From the NCBI GenBank assembly GCA_021647505.1, contig JAKIUN010000018.1:1-56979 (forward strand): a stretch of DNA of 56,979 bases, given 5' to 3'. The notes beneath the pieces are model-generated. The model was given only the letters and a program-made list of their open reading frames with translations. It was not told the origin of the DNA and ran no database searches. Positions 1-7,301 of the stretch are shown here, in pieces (positions within the stretch are counted from its first letter, which is position 1; the number at the start of each line of letters is the position of its first letter). The DNA comes from Gammaproteobacteria bacterium. Lineage in GTDB: Bacteria; Pseudomonadota; Gammaproteobacteria; SZUA-152. Made by a program: the position numbers and the translations under genes.

Positions 1-55
1 TATCCCACGGGGAATTGACACCCAGTAGCTGGCTGTAATGCTCTTCTATGTCCAT
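1..55 (-). CDS. ISL3-family transposase, N-terminal fragment (runs off the window)
   Basis: Only the first 18 codons are present, starting at ATG (55-53, minus strand) and reading MDIEEHYSQLLGVNSPWD. ISL3-family transposases commonly begin with a short segment of the form LLGI/V-x-SPW, so the family call rests on this opening and on the matching inverted repeat at 127. The zinc-finger, helix-turn-helix and DDE parts would lie outside the window. Whether the full gene is intact cannot be seen. Confidence 0.7.
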   Translation of the reverse strand, partial: MDIEEHYSQLLGVNSPWD

Positions 56-127
56 GGAAAAAACCGCTCCAATCAATGGCTAAAGCAGGGTATTTTACCG
101 GAATTTCACACAGTTTTACGAAGAGCC
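1..127 (-). mobile_element. Partial ISL3-family insertion sequence, outer end
   Basis: The window opens inside an insertion sequence that is read leftward. Position 127 is the outer boundary: on the minus strand the element begins GGCTCTTCGTAAAAC, which matches the terminal inverted repeats known for ISL3-family elements. The start of the transposase gene lies 72 bp inside this end. The other end is outside the window, so completeness cannot be judged. ISL3 elements usually make 8-bp target duplications; here that would be atttaatc at 128-135, and it can only be confirmed with the missing side. Confidence 0.75.
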
Positions 128-160
128 ATTTAATCTAAGGAAGATTGCAATATGTCAACA

Positions 161-405
161 ATGCCAAGAACCCCCCTCTCCCCGTTGTACCCTTACACTT
201 GAAAATAATCGTCAAGCATGTCTTTACGCCGATGATGACTATCGAGTGTATCTTGACTGGCTCGAAGAGTATGCAGAGGTAAGCGGCTGTGCCATCCACT
301 CTTAATTGTACTGACGCAAATAATGATCATCTGTTAATGACGCCAGAAACTGCTTCACCGCTCGGTAATTTCGGCCATCAATTCGTCTCCATCTCCAATA
401 AACGA
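161..405 (+). pseudogene. Remnant of a REP-associated tyrosine (Y1) transposase
   Basis: A decayed coding region related to TnpA-REP / Y1 (IS200-like) transposases. It starts like these proteins with MPRTP at 161, then a frameshift near 190-200 moves the reading into another frame, where ENNRQACLYADDDYRVYLDW and EEYAEVSGCAIH are readable (201-299). That block is a hallmark of the family (usual form: RGNNRQACF..EEDY..YLD). A stop follows at 303, and a damaged N-x-x-HLLMTPE block, normally carrying the HxH metal site, is still visible around 321-348; the first His of the pair is lost. A further degenerate G-x-Q-F/Y-V-x-x-x-N stretch ends near 400. The protein cannot be made. Its interest lies in the REP-like palindromes elsewhere in the window, which such transposases usually mobilise. 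Confidence 0.75.
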
Positions 406-787
406 TGATATGCCACAAATATCAGTCATTCCTGTGGTAGTTGGGGGTCTATAGCCTCGTTTTTAATGCCGTTATTCTCATTGCTATCTCTCATCGATAT
501 TTCCAAATTGATCCAGATCAAGGCAGAAAGATCTGGATAATATAACTTCCTCACATCGGCTTAGAAAGCTGCGCAAGCAGTAGATGCCCTGTTTGTAAGG
601 CGCTATCCAGGTGGATTGTTGGCAATGAAAGTGTTAGGTGCTGCGGATACGCCATTGCCATTAGAGAATTGAAGTAGTGGAGTCGACAAAGCAAGTCTTT
701 GCGACCTTCACGTGTCATCTGTAAATGAATAATACACTCGCCGAAACCACTCGTAGTGTGTGCATATCGGCAGAAAAGGAGGGCGCT
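406..787. other. Intergenic stretch: promoter region and long leader of the cytochrome cluster
   Basis: Apart from the FNR-type box and -10 element at 508-546, I see no gene here. If transcription starts near 556, the first cistron (start at 788) has a leader of about 230 nt. That leader contains a 15-codon mini-ORF (about 626-672) without known similarity. No riboswitch or attenuator fold was recognised by eye. Confidence 0.6.
508..546 (+). promoter_or_regulatory. FNR/ANR-type box with downstream -10 element
   Basis: Positions 508-521 read TTGATCCAGATCAA, a perfect match to the FNR consensus TTGAT-N4-ATCAA. Candidate -10 hexamers gataat (536-541) and tataac (541-546) lie 22-32 bp downstream of the box centre. 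This is close to the class II arrangement, where FNR sits at about -41.5 and replaces the -35 element. It is the only obvious promoter ahead of the cytochrome genes at 788-7301. The inference is activation of the whole cluster under low oxygen. FNR and CRP sites differ by a few bases, but this one is clearly the FNR type. Confidence 0.75.
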
Positions 788-1435
788 ATGAAGCGAATAC
801 CGGTTACCGTTTCCATCTTGGCTGCAGCCTTGATGGCCACGTCAAGCTATGCAGTAGGCAATGAGATATTTCAGGAAAACTGCGCCGACTGTCACTACAC
901 AACTGGACCGGCAAAAGAGAAAACTATTGCTGACCAGCTGGCAAAGAAGGGGCCAGAACTGTGGTATGCCGGTAGTAAGTTTCAAAAGGAATGGCTGTTA
1001 TCCTGGCTGCAGGATCCGATACCTATCCGTCCCTTGAAGTACAACTCGATAACAGAGAAAAACCCTGCTGATCACCCTAAGCTTTCGGCGGGAGATTCCG
1101 CCTCCGTGACAGATTATCTGATGGGGTTGACATCAGCAGATGTCAAGGCGGGTGTGATCACGCCCAAGAAGAGTGCAAAGGGCCGATTAATTTTCTCGAA
1201 GAAAATGCCCTGTAGCGGCTGTCATCAATATCCAGCCAAGAAGGGTAAGGTAAAGGGTGGCTTGAGCGGCCCTACGTTAGTGGGGGCAGGTACACGACTG
1301 AATCCTGATTGGATCTATGCCTACCTGACAAATACCAAAGTGTTCAAGCCAGTCCGTGCCATGCCGGATTTCTCAGGCTCACTTAATCCAAAGGCTATCG
1401 AAAAGGTGGCGGCATATGTGGCTATCTTTAAATAA
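788..1435 (+). CDS. Periplasmic diheme cytochrome c
   Basis: A 215-residue exported protein with two heme-c sites, CADCH (residues 32-36) and CSGCH (142-146). Residues 1-22 form a signal peptide ending SSYA. I start at ATG 788 because a strong ribosome site (AAAGGAGGG, 775-783) precedes it and the signal peptide begins there; an in-frame ATG at 725 would add a non-signal-like tail and has no such site. The two halves each look like a small class I cytochrome domain. It is the first gene of the cluster behind the FNR-type box, with the next cytochrome 24 bp downstream. Likely role: electron shuttle in the periplasm to the CydA-like oxidase encoded downstream. Its exact partner is inference. 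Confidence 0.85.
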   Translation: MKRIPVTVSILAAALMATSSYAVGNEIFQENCADCHYTTGPAKEKTIADQLAKKGPELWYAGSKFQKEWLLSWLQDPIPIRPLKYNSITEKNPADHPKLSAGDSASVTDYLMGLTSADVKAGVITPKKSAKGRLIFSKKMPCSGCHQYPAKKGKVKGGLSGPTLVGAGTRLNPDWIYAYLTNTKVFKPVRAMPDFSGSLNPKAIEKVAAYVAIFK

Positions 1436-1459
1436 TGTAATTAACGGAGGGACTGGCTC

Positions 1460-1828
1460 ATGAGAATGTTAGCAATCATGGCTGCCATACTGCTTGGTTT
1501 GACTCTGCTTGTTGGTGGCACGGTTCAGGCCGCAGACGACAAACAACTTTATGATTTTTATTGTGCTCAGTGTCATGGCTTGACTGGAAAAGGTGATGGC
1601 CCGAATGTGACAAAGGATTTCAAGACTGATCCAAGGGATTTTACCAGTGTTGTCGATATGGAGAAATTGTCTGATGCTGATATCAGGAATGTGATCATGG
1701 ATGGCGGAGTTGCAGTCAGTAAGTCAGAATTGATGCCACCCTGGAGCACGACTATCTCTGAGGCGGATGTTGAAAAATTAACCGCCTATATTAGGAAACT
1801 CTGCAAGTGCACGGCCAAGGGAAAATAA
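1460..1828 (+). CDS. Small monoheme class I cytochrome c
   Basis: A 122-residue exported cytochrome c. Residues 1-24 are a signal peptide ending VQA; CAQCH at 35-39 binds heme, and a Met in SELMPPW near residue 93 is the likely sixth ligand. The fold matches the Cytochrome_CBB3 / class I family in length and spacing (CxxCHG..GDG, then MPPW, then a C-terminal helix). Two extra cysteines near the C terminus (CKC, residues 115-117) are unusual and could form a disulfide or bind a metal. A good ribosome site (CGGAGGG) lies 8 bp upstream of the ATG. Probably a soluble electron donor within the oxidase cluster. Confidence 0.85.
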   Translation: MRMLAIMAAILLGLTLLVGGTVQAADDKQLYDFYCAQCHGLTGKGDGPNVTKDFKTDPRDFTSVVDMEKLSDADIRNVIMDGGVAVSKSELMPPWSTTISEADVEKLTAYIRKLCKCTAKGK

Positions 1829-1845
1829 GCAGGAGCAGTTTCACT

Positions 1846-1950
1846 ATGAAATATTTGAATAAAAAAGTTATTTCTGATGGCGTGATATTTTGTGGAATGC
1901 TGGTGAACCTTGTCTTTATTGTTGTAATTCTTTACCTCTACGTTATTTAG
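1846..1950 (+). CDS. 34-residue single-helix membrane protein
   Basis: A very short gene with ATG at 1846, preceded by GCAGGAGCAG. It encodes a basic N terminus (MKYLNKKVISDG) and then one long hydrophobic helix that fills the rest of the protein. No family recognised. It lies in the oxidase cluster, co-directional and 17 bp behind the monoheme cytochrome gene. The size and architecture are like the accessory subunits CydX or CcoQ of terminal oxidases, so a role in assembly or stability of the CydA-like protein is a reasonable inference. Translation is supported only by the ribosome site and the membrane-like composition. Confidence 0.55.
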   Translation: MKYLNKKVISDGVIFCGMLVNLVFIVVILYLYVI

Positions 1951-2046
1951 ATAATTATAACCAACTTCAAGTAAGGCTAAGCTGTCTTTGCGCGAGTGCT
2001 TGAGTTTTTTGCACAAAACAGGTTGCTGGAAAATGGGTGGAAAACT

Positions 2047-2160
2047 ATGGATTCTGACAGTCAGGAAAATCAAAAATACCCATGGGCAGGGCCAGCATTG
2101 TTCGTCTCGGTGTTGATCGCATTGCTTGTTTTCTTTACGTGGTTCTTAGGGGGGAAATAA
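2047..2160 (+). CDS. 37-residue single-helix membrane protein
   Basis: ATG at 2047 follows a purine-rich stretch (gggtgg, 2034-2039). The product has a polar N-terminal third (MDSDSQENQKYPWAGPA) and one transmembrane helix (about residues 17-33), and ends GGK. It resembles the short CcoQ/CcoS-like helices found in oxidase operons in shape only. The next mini-gene starts two bases after its stop, which points to a shared transcript and coupled translation. The 96-bp gap in front of it holds no other gene that I can support. Confidence 0.55.
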   Translation: MDSDSQENQKYPWAGPALFVSVLIALLVFFTWFLGGK

Positions 2161-2161
2161 C

Positions 2162-2278
2162 ATGAAGGAATATATTCTTCCATTCCTTGGCGCCTTCATC
2201 GTCTTTGGTATTATGTTTTATGGAGTGGATGTTGTCATGATGAATCTTCAAGGTTTGTCCTTGTCATTTCAGTCTTAA
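2162..2278 (+). CDS. 38-residue single-helix membrane protein
   Basis: Starts one base after the previous stop (TAA-c-ATG). MKEYILPFLGAFIVFGIMFY forms a transmembrane helix right at the N terminus, followed by a short amphipathic tail containing DVVMMN. No family recognised. It is followed after 35 bp by the CydA-like gene. Three consecutive one-helix genes in front of an oxidase core subunit are noteworthy. The position and the tight spacing make it likely that this product is a subunit of, or assembly factor for, that enzyme. Confidence 0.6.
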   Translation: MKEYILPFLGAFIVFGIMFYGVDVVMMNLQGLSLSFQS

Positions 2279-2313
2279 GGTAACGCATTCGGGTGCGTAA
2301 ATAGGAGTAGATT

Positions 2314-4143
2314 TTGCAAAAGCGGAATTCAAGAATAATTATGGGGGCGTTGTTTACTGCCGTCTTTGCGCTTTTTTTGTTGCCCAGCATTGTGCCCGGT
2401 CTTGATGCCTCCCTGGCATTTGCCGATGAAACGACAGTTAACCTGGATGTCGATGCAGTAACCTATGATCCCGCACCAAAATTAACAGAGGCTGATTACC
2501 CTAAAATTTCAGGGGTAAATAGCCGGGTGGTGGTTTGGATTGTGGCCCAGCTCCATCTCTGGTTCGGGGCCTTTGTTCTGGCGGTTCCCATCTTCGTGTT
2601 TATTATCGAAGCCATTGGTATGTCAACGCGGGATCAGCGTTATGACAACATGGCCTATGAGTTCATCAAGATTAGTATTACTGCTTTTTCACTAACTGCT
2701 ATCCTTGGTGGTTTGTTGGTTTTTTGCCTGGTCCTGTTTTATCCAGACCTGTTTAACTATTTGGCCACCATTTTTAAAGAAAGTATGTTCGCGTACGCGC
2801 TGTTGTTTTTTGTCGAAAGCGCGGTTTTGTACGTCTATTACTATGGCTGGCACTGGCTACAGGGTGGATTCAAGAAGTGGGTGCATTTAACCCTGGGCCT
2901 GCTGCTTAATGCATCCGGTGCGTTGCTCATGTTTCTGGCAAATGCCTGGACGACCTTCATGATGAGCCCGGCTGGTGTCGATGCTGCCGGCGTGTTCAGC
3001 GGCGACACATGGGCTGCCATTCATAACTTCCTGTGGAACCCCATCAATATCCATCGCATGATTGCCAATGTGGCATACGGCGGATCGATCGTTGGTGCCT
3101 ATGCCGCTTTTAAGTTCCTCAGTGCCAGGAATAAGGAACAGCGCGCACATTACGACTGGATGGGTTATAACGCCAATTTTATTGCCATCGCTGCTCTGCT
3201 ACCGCTGCCCTTCGCCGGTTACTATCTGACGGCTGAAATGTATGTCTACAGTCAGCAGATGGGCATTACCCTGATGGGCGGTGTATTTGCCTGGATTTTC
3301 ATTATTCAGGCAGTATTAATTGGCGCCTTGTTTTTATCGGCCAATTACTACCTGTGGTGCGGGATGGGCCGTAGTGAAGGTGCCCATCGCTATAATCCCT
3401 ACATGAAGTACATTGCCGTTGTCCTTGTCGTTTCTTTCCTGGTGTGGTTTACGCCGCATACCTTGGTACTCACCAATGCGGAATTGAAGAGCCTTGGCGG
3501 ACCTTATCACGCAATTCTGGGGCCGTTGGGAATCATGCCGGCGAAGAATACCGCAGTAAATCTTTTAATCTTGTTCACGTTCTTGAGTTTCATGTTTTAT
3601 CGGCGCGCCAATAAGATTGCTACGGTACCTTGGGTGGCGAAAGGCAATGCCGTTCAAGTCGCACTATTTACTGCCGGTATTATTAATATCTTTATTCTGG
3701 GTACTTATTACGGCTACTACACCAATACGGTGTACAAGATAGCGGCCTCTATTCCCCAGGTATTAACGACCCTGGTGATCATTGCCATCAGTGTGGCCAT
3801 CGATGCCTTTATGTATAAGGGCTCCAAGGAAGTCGCCCCCTTGCGCTGGGGCAGAGTCCCGCCACGATCACAGTATGCTTTGTTTCTTTTGGCGGTGTCG
3901 TTTACCTGGCTCATGGGCCTGATGGGGTATGTCCGCTCCGGTATTCGCCAGCATTGGCATGTCACCAATATTTTCCGTGATAACTCTCCGGATGCCTATA
4001 CGCCCGGCCTGGGTTATGCGGCTAATGTTATTTCGATTGCCACCATTATATTCATGGCGATGGTTATCTTTGTCTTTTGGCTGAGTACGGTGAGCAGCCA
4101 AAAGAGCCAGGCAACGGGCTATTGGAAGGAGCAGGGTACATGA
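2314..4143 (+). CDS. CydA-like (cytochrome bd-type) membrane oxidase core subunit
   Basis: A 609-residue, roughly 13-14-helix membrane protein. TTG is the start, placed by GGAG at 2304-2307. After an extra N-terminal signal/anchor helix, the CydA pattern is seen: AQLHLWFGAF with His81 where E. coli CydA has the heme ligand His19, FFVES with Glu168 at the Glu107 position, and FLANAW matching the VANGWM region. RSGIRQHW (541-548) replaces the GRQPW motif, with His547 in place of Pro. The His186-type b558 ligand is not at its usual place; His247 lies nearby in NPINIHR. No CydB is present and no clear quinol-binding Q-loop is seen. Classical CydA has about 520 residues and 9 helices. Bd-like proteins of this sort are known from Nitrospira with cytochrome c partners. 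Likely an oxygen-reducing core fed by cytochromes c. Confidence 0.75.
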   Translation: MQKRNSRIIMGALFTAVFALFLLPSIVPGLDASLAFADETTVNLDVDAVTYDPAPKLTEADYPKISGVNSRVVVWIVAQLHLWFGAFVLAVPIFVFIIEAIGMSTRDQRYDNMAYEFIKISITAFSLTAILGGLLVFCLVLFYPDLFNYLATIFKESMFAYALLFFVESAVLYVYYYGWHWLQGGFKKWVHLTLGLLLNASGALLMFLANAWTTFMMSPAGVDAAGVFSGDTWAAIHNFLWNPINIHRMIANVAYGGSIVGAYAAFKFLSARNKEQRAHYDWMGYNANFIAIAALLPLPFAGYYLTAEMYVYSQQMGITLMGGVFAWIFIIQAVLIGALFLSANYYLWCGMGRSEGAHRYNPYMKYIAVVLVVSFLVWFTPHTLVLTNAELKSLGGPYHAILGPLGIMPAKNTAVNLLILFTFLSFMFYRRANKIATVPWVAKGNAVQVALFTAGIINIFILGTYYGYYTNTVYKIAASIPQVLTTLVIIAISVAIDAFMYKGSKEVAPLRWGRVPPRSQYALFLLAVSFTWLMGLMGYVRSGIRQHWHVTNIFRDNSPDAYTPGLGYAANVISIATIIFMAMVIFVFWLSTVSSQKSQATGYWKEQGT

Positions 4144-4955
4144 AGGACTTTTTAAAAGTTGCCATCTTTAGCCTGTTGACGATTGGTGCGTTCACCGCCT
4201 ATTCCAACTTTGGTATTCCTCAGATCGTGCCAGCACCTCCTCCCGTTGAGGAGGTGCTGGATCTGGAGGCGATGACCATGGATCAGTTTATCGCCCTGGG
4301 TGACAGGCTTTATCGTGGCAAGGGGACATGCACTTTGTGTCATAACGAACTGCTCCGTGCCCCTTTGCTCGATGATTCGGTCGCCATGGCCTTAAAACAT
4401 ATGAGTGACCCCAATTACAAGGGCGAAGCGACGAACGTCGAAGAGTATCTGCACGAGTCGTTTGTAAATCCTTCGGCCTATGTTATGGCTGGTTTTGGCA
4501 AGGCGGGAAGCAATGATACGGAAAGCCCCATGCCGGATGTTTCCGCTGGAGGCATCGGCCTGTCAGAGGCCGAAATCACGGCCATTATTGCCTATCTTCA
4601 GGACAGCAGTGGTAATGAAGTGACCGTATCGATTCCTACGGATGTCCCTGAAGAGACGGGTGATGAAGAATCGGAAGGCGGAGGAGGGCGGGCGCCGTTT
4701 GACTCCGCCGAGGCCATTATTGCCGAGTTTACCTGTGGCGCCTGTCACAAGATTGCGGGTGAAGAAGGTGAAATGGGGCCTGATCTGACACAGGTTGGCG
4801 CATTACGTGACAAGGATCATTTGCGCCGCTCTATGCTGGATCCCAATGCTGAGATTACTGATGGTTTTATGGAGGGCATGATGCCTGCCTACGGTGACCA
4901 GCTGAATGCGAATGAGCTGGAGATGTTGGTGGACTACATGGCTGGGTTGAAATAA
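4140..4955 (+). CDS. Membrane-anchored diheme cytochrome c
   Basis: A 271-residue protein whose ATG overlaps the stop of the CydA-like gene (ATGA, 4140-4143), so the two are translationally coupled; GGAAGGAGCAGG just upstream supports this start. Residues 5-22 are a hydrophobic anchor. A CTLCH site (64-68) and a CGACH site (199-203) sit in two cytochrome domains joined by an acidic, glycine-rich linker (about 165-185). Each domain ends in a Met-containing stretch (SPMPD, MMPAYG) suitable as sixth ligand. By position this is the prime candidate for the cytochrome-c subunit that donates electrons directly to the CydA-like core, much as CcoP or CoxB-c extensions do in other oxidases. Confidence 0.85.
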   Translation: MKDFLKVAIFSLLTIGAFTAYSNFGIPQIVPAPPPVEEVLDLEAMTMDQFIALGDRLYRGKGTCTLCHNELLRAPLLDDSVAMALKHMSDPNYKGEATNVEEYLHESFVNPSAYVMAGFGKAGSNDTESPMPDVSAGGIGLSEAEITAIIAYLQDSSGNEVTVSIPTDVPEETGDEESEGGGGRAPFDSAEAIIAEFTCGACHKIAGEEGEMGPDLTQVGALRDKDHLRRSMLDPNAEITDGFMEGMMPAYGDQLNANELEMLVDYMAGLK

Positions 4956-4957
4956 TC

Positions 4958-5737
4958 ATGATAAAGAAAAGACGTATACCCCGTTTGTTACAGCTCGTCC
5001 TTATCGTGGCGGGAGTTTATTTCGGTTTTATTTTGACATTCGATGTCATTCTGGGCCAGTTGATTCCGAAAAGCCTGCTCACGATGTATATGTTCTTCGT
5101 GATTACCGGTGTGTTGATGGTATTCACTTTCACTGAGGAGAGTACTCGGGAGCTTATTGACCCAATCAAGGCATTGGTCGAAGACCCCTCTAAAAAAGTG
5201 CTGCGAAATATTGTATTTGTCATTGTGCCGTTACTGGCCGGGATCTACACGTATTCCAGTTTGTTACCCAGTTTTGAGGCTCCGGTGGAGCTGCGTACGA
5301 TCCACCCGGCACCGCCATCCAAGATGAAGGCCTATGGTAAGCGCTTTGACCTGGCAACATTGGAGAATCCCTATCGAAAATACGAAAAGGAAGACCCCGA
5401 TAAGTTCCGTGAACTTGTCAGAGAGGGGGGGGATGTCTACATCAAGGGCTGTCAATATTGTCATGGTGACAAGCTAGATGGCAAGGGGCCTTACGCTGCC
5501 GGGCTGAACCCCACTCCCCTCAATTTCCAGGATGTAGGAACCATTGCCCAATTACAGGAATCCTACATATTTTGGCGTATCGCCACAGGTGGCCCGGGCC
5601 TTCCTGCGGAAGCTGCACCCTGGATCTCATCCATGCCCATCTGGGAAGACTTTTTGAGCGAGGATGAAACCTGGAAAGTGATTTTGTTCTTGTATGACTA
5701 CACGGGACATCAGCCAAGGTCATGGGAACATGAATAG
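4958..5737 (+). CDS. Three-helix membrane protein with C-terminal monoheme cytochrome c domain
   Basis: A 259-residue protein starting two bases after the previous stop. Residues 10-30, 36-58 and 84-104 are hydrophobic helices, and a charged cytoplasmic-looking loop (about 59-83) lies between the second and third. The C-terminal half is a single cytochrome c domain with CQYCHG at 165-169 and a Met in SSMPIW as likely axial ligand. The helix count and order resemble a quinol- or oxidase-associated anchor subunit, but I do not recognise a named family. It overlaps the next gene by 8 bp, which again indicates one operon and perhaps one complex with the CydA-like protein. Confidence 0.8.
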   Translation: MIKKRRIPRLLQLVLIVAGVYFGFILTFDVILGQLIPKSLLTMYMFFVITGVLMVFTFTEESTRELIDPIKALVEDPSKKVLRNIVFVIVPLLAGIYTYSSLLPSFEAPVELRTIHPAPPSKMKAYGKRFDLATLENPYRKYEKEDPDKFRELVREGGDVYIKGCQYCHGDKLDGKGPYAAGLNPTPLNFQDVGTIAQLQESYIFWRIATGGPGLPAEAAPWISSMPIWEDFLSEDETWKVILFLYDYTGHQPRSWEHE

Positions 5738-7301
5738 TCGACGTCCGGGAAACCCTATGAGACAGATCAATTTATTCAAGCTAGTGCTGTTCGTTGCTTT
5801 ACTTTTGGTCGTTGGCATAACGTTTGCGAAACCGGGCGATCTCGATAGAGGCAAGGAAATATATGATAAACGCTGCACATGGTGCCATGGTGATGAAGGT
5901 GACGGCCTGGGCGCCGCCGAGGGATACGTGAACCCGCCGCCGCGTGACTTTACATCTGGCAATTACAAGATCAAGTCGAGTGGATTTGATGAAATGGTGC
6001 CGAATGATGATGATGTCTATCGGATGATTCGGGATGGTATGCCAGGAACATCCATGCCGGGGTGGAGTTCATTGCTCAGTGAGCAGGATATGTGGGATCT
6101 GGTAGCATACGTCAAGATGTTTGCCGAGTTTGAAGAGGCGCCTGAGCAACAGGTCGACTATGGAACGCCGGTCGCGAGTTCAGCCGAGAGTATCGCGAAG
6201 GGAAAAGAATTGTTTGAGGACGGAGATCGTTGCGTCGAATGTCATGGCAAAACAGGTAAGGGCGATGCGATCAAGGGGCTAAAGGGTGATGCCAGCGAAC
6301 GAACCTGGCCCCGCAATCTGACCAAACCATGGACCTACGTGGGCAGTCATGATCCCAAGGACATTTTTGCACGAATTTCTATCGGTATTCCCGGCACCGA
6401 AATGCCGTCCTTTGCTGATCCGAAAAGCAAAAAGATGCTTAGCATCGAGGAACGCTGGCACGTGGCCAATTATGTGGTATCCCTGGCTAAGACTCAGCGG
6501 GTGGTCGATGCTGAAAATACCGTTATCCAGGCGGATATATTGGAAGGTGATTTGCCTGATTCGCCAGACGACGAGCGTTGGGAGCAAATGATGCCGACCA
6601 CGTTTTTTCTCGTTCCGCAGATTATCGGCAAGGAACGCCTTTTCAGGCCATCCAATGACACGATCACCGTCCGTGCCGTCTACAACGACAAGGCCATCGC
6701 CATGCTGATGGAATGGGATGATAGAACCAAGAGTATCCCCGGTGACGAACGGGCGGAAAAGATTGCCGATAAGCCGATTCAGGAAGACGGCGTCGCTGTG
6801 CAGTTACCGATTGAAATACCGGATAAAATGGTCAAGCCCTATTTCGGTATGGGGGATGCTACCCATCCGGTGAATATCTGGCACTGGAAGAGTGGCACCA
6901 AGGACATGGCCGAGACGGTTGCCATGGCCAATAGCCGGGGGTTTGAGGATATCGAAGCACGAGATGCGACCGAGAGTGGACTTCAGGCAAAGGGAAGCTA
7001 TCATGATGGCACTTGGCGCGTTGTGATGGTTCGTCCATTGACGACAGCTGATCCGGAAAATGACTTGCAATTCATCGAGGGCCGTTTCATTCCAATTGCC
7101 TTTGCCGCCTGGGATGGCAGCAACAACAGCGAAAAGGGTTCACGGCACACCATGACGACCTGGTACTGGTTACAGTTAAAGCCGGCGACAAGTGCAATGC
7201 CCATCATCATGGCCCTGCTGATTGTCGGCCTGTTTGCGGGGATATTATTCTGGTGGGCTCGAAGCGCTGCTGCCAACAAGGCCGTGGGTGGGGATAGCTA
7301 A
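5730..7301 (+). CDS. Diheme cytochrome c fused to an ethylbenzene-dehydrogenase-type heme-b domain
   Basis: A 523-residue protein in three parts: an N-terminal signal/anchor (about residues 14-33), two cytochrome c domains with CTWCH (49-53) and CVECH (168-172), and a C-terminal half (about 290-495) resembling the cytochrome c-552/DMSO-reductase-like heme-binding domain (EB_dh, Pfam PF09459). The latter contains the conserved AVYND..A..MEWDD strand pattern and a Trp/His-rich HPVNIWHWKSG segment. A transmembrane helix (about 497-517) ends it. ATG 5730 overlaps the preceding stop; ATG 5757 is an alternative that would still keep the signal peptide. EB_dh domains normally bind one heme b in gamma subunits of molybdoenzymes, but no molybdoenzyme gene is nearby, so here it probably serves electron transfer within the oxidase system. 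Confidence 0.82.
   Translation: MNSRRPGNPMRQINLFKLVLFVALLLVVGITFAKPGDLDRGKEIYDKRCTWCHGDEGDGLGAAEGYVNPPPRDFTSGNYKIKSSGFDEMVPNDDDVYRMIRDGMPGTSMPGWSSLLSEQDMWDLVAYVKMFAEFEEAPEQQVDYGTPVASSAESIAKGKELFEDGDRCVECHGKTGKGDAIKGLKGDASERTWPRNLTKPWTYVGSHDPKDIFARISIGIPGTEMPSFADPKSKKMLSIEERWHVANYVVSLAKTQRVVDAENTVIQADILEGDLPDSPDDERWEQMMPTTFFLVPQIIGKERLFRPSNDTITVRAVYNDKAIAMLMEWDDRTKSIPGDERAEKIADKPIQEDGVAVQLPIEIPDKMVKPYFGMGDATHPVNIWHWKSGTKDMAETVAMANSRGFEDIEARDATESGLQAKGSYHDGTWRVVMVRPLTTADPENDLQFIEGRFIPIAFAAWDGSNNSEKGSRHTMTTWYWLQLKPATSAMPIIMALLIVGLFAGILFWWARSAAANKAVGGDS

Noticed and set aside
508-521. CRP site reading of the TTGAT-N4-ATCAA motif
   Set aside because: CRP sites need TGTGA-N6-TCACA; here the half-sites are TTGAT/ATCAA, the FNR form.
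725-787. Longer start of the first cytochrome
   Set aside because: The strong AAAGGAGGG site and the signal peptide both fix the start at 788; the upstream 21 codons look like leader sequence.
4077-4139. In-frame upstream start of the diheme cytochrome at 4140
   Set aside because: It lies inside the CydA-like gene, has no ribosome site and would place a polar tail before the anchor helix. The ATGA overlap at 4140 is the better start.
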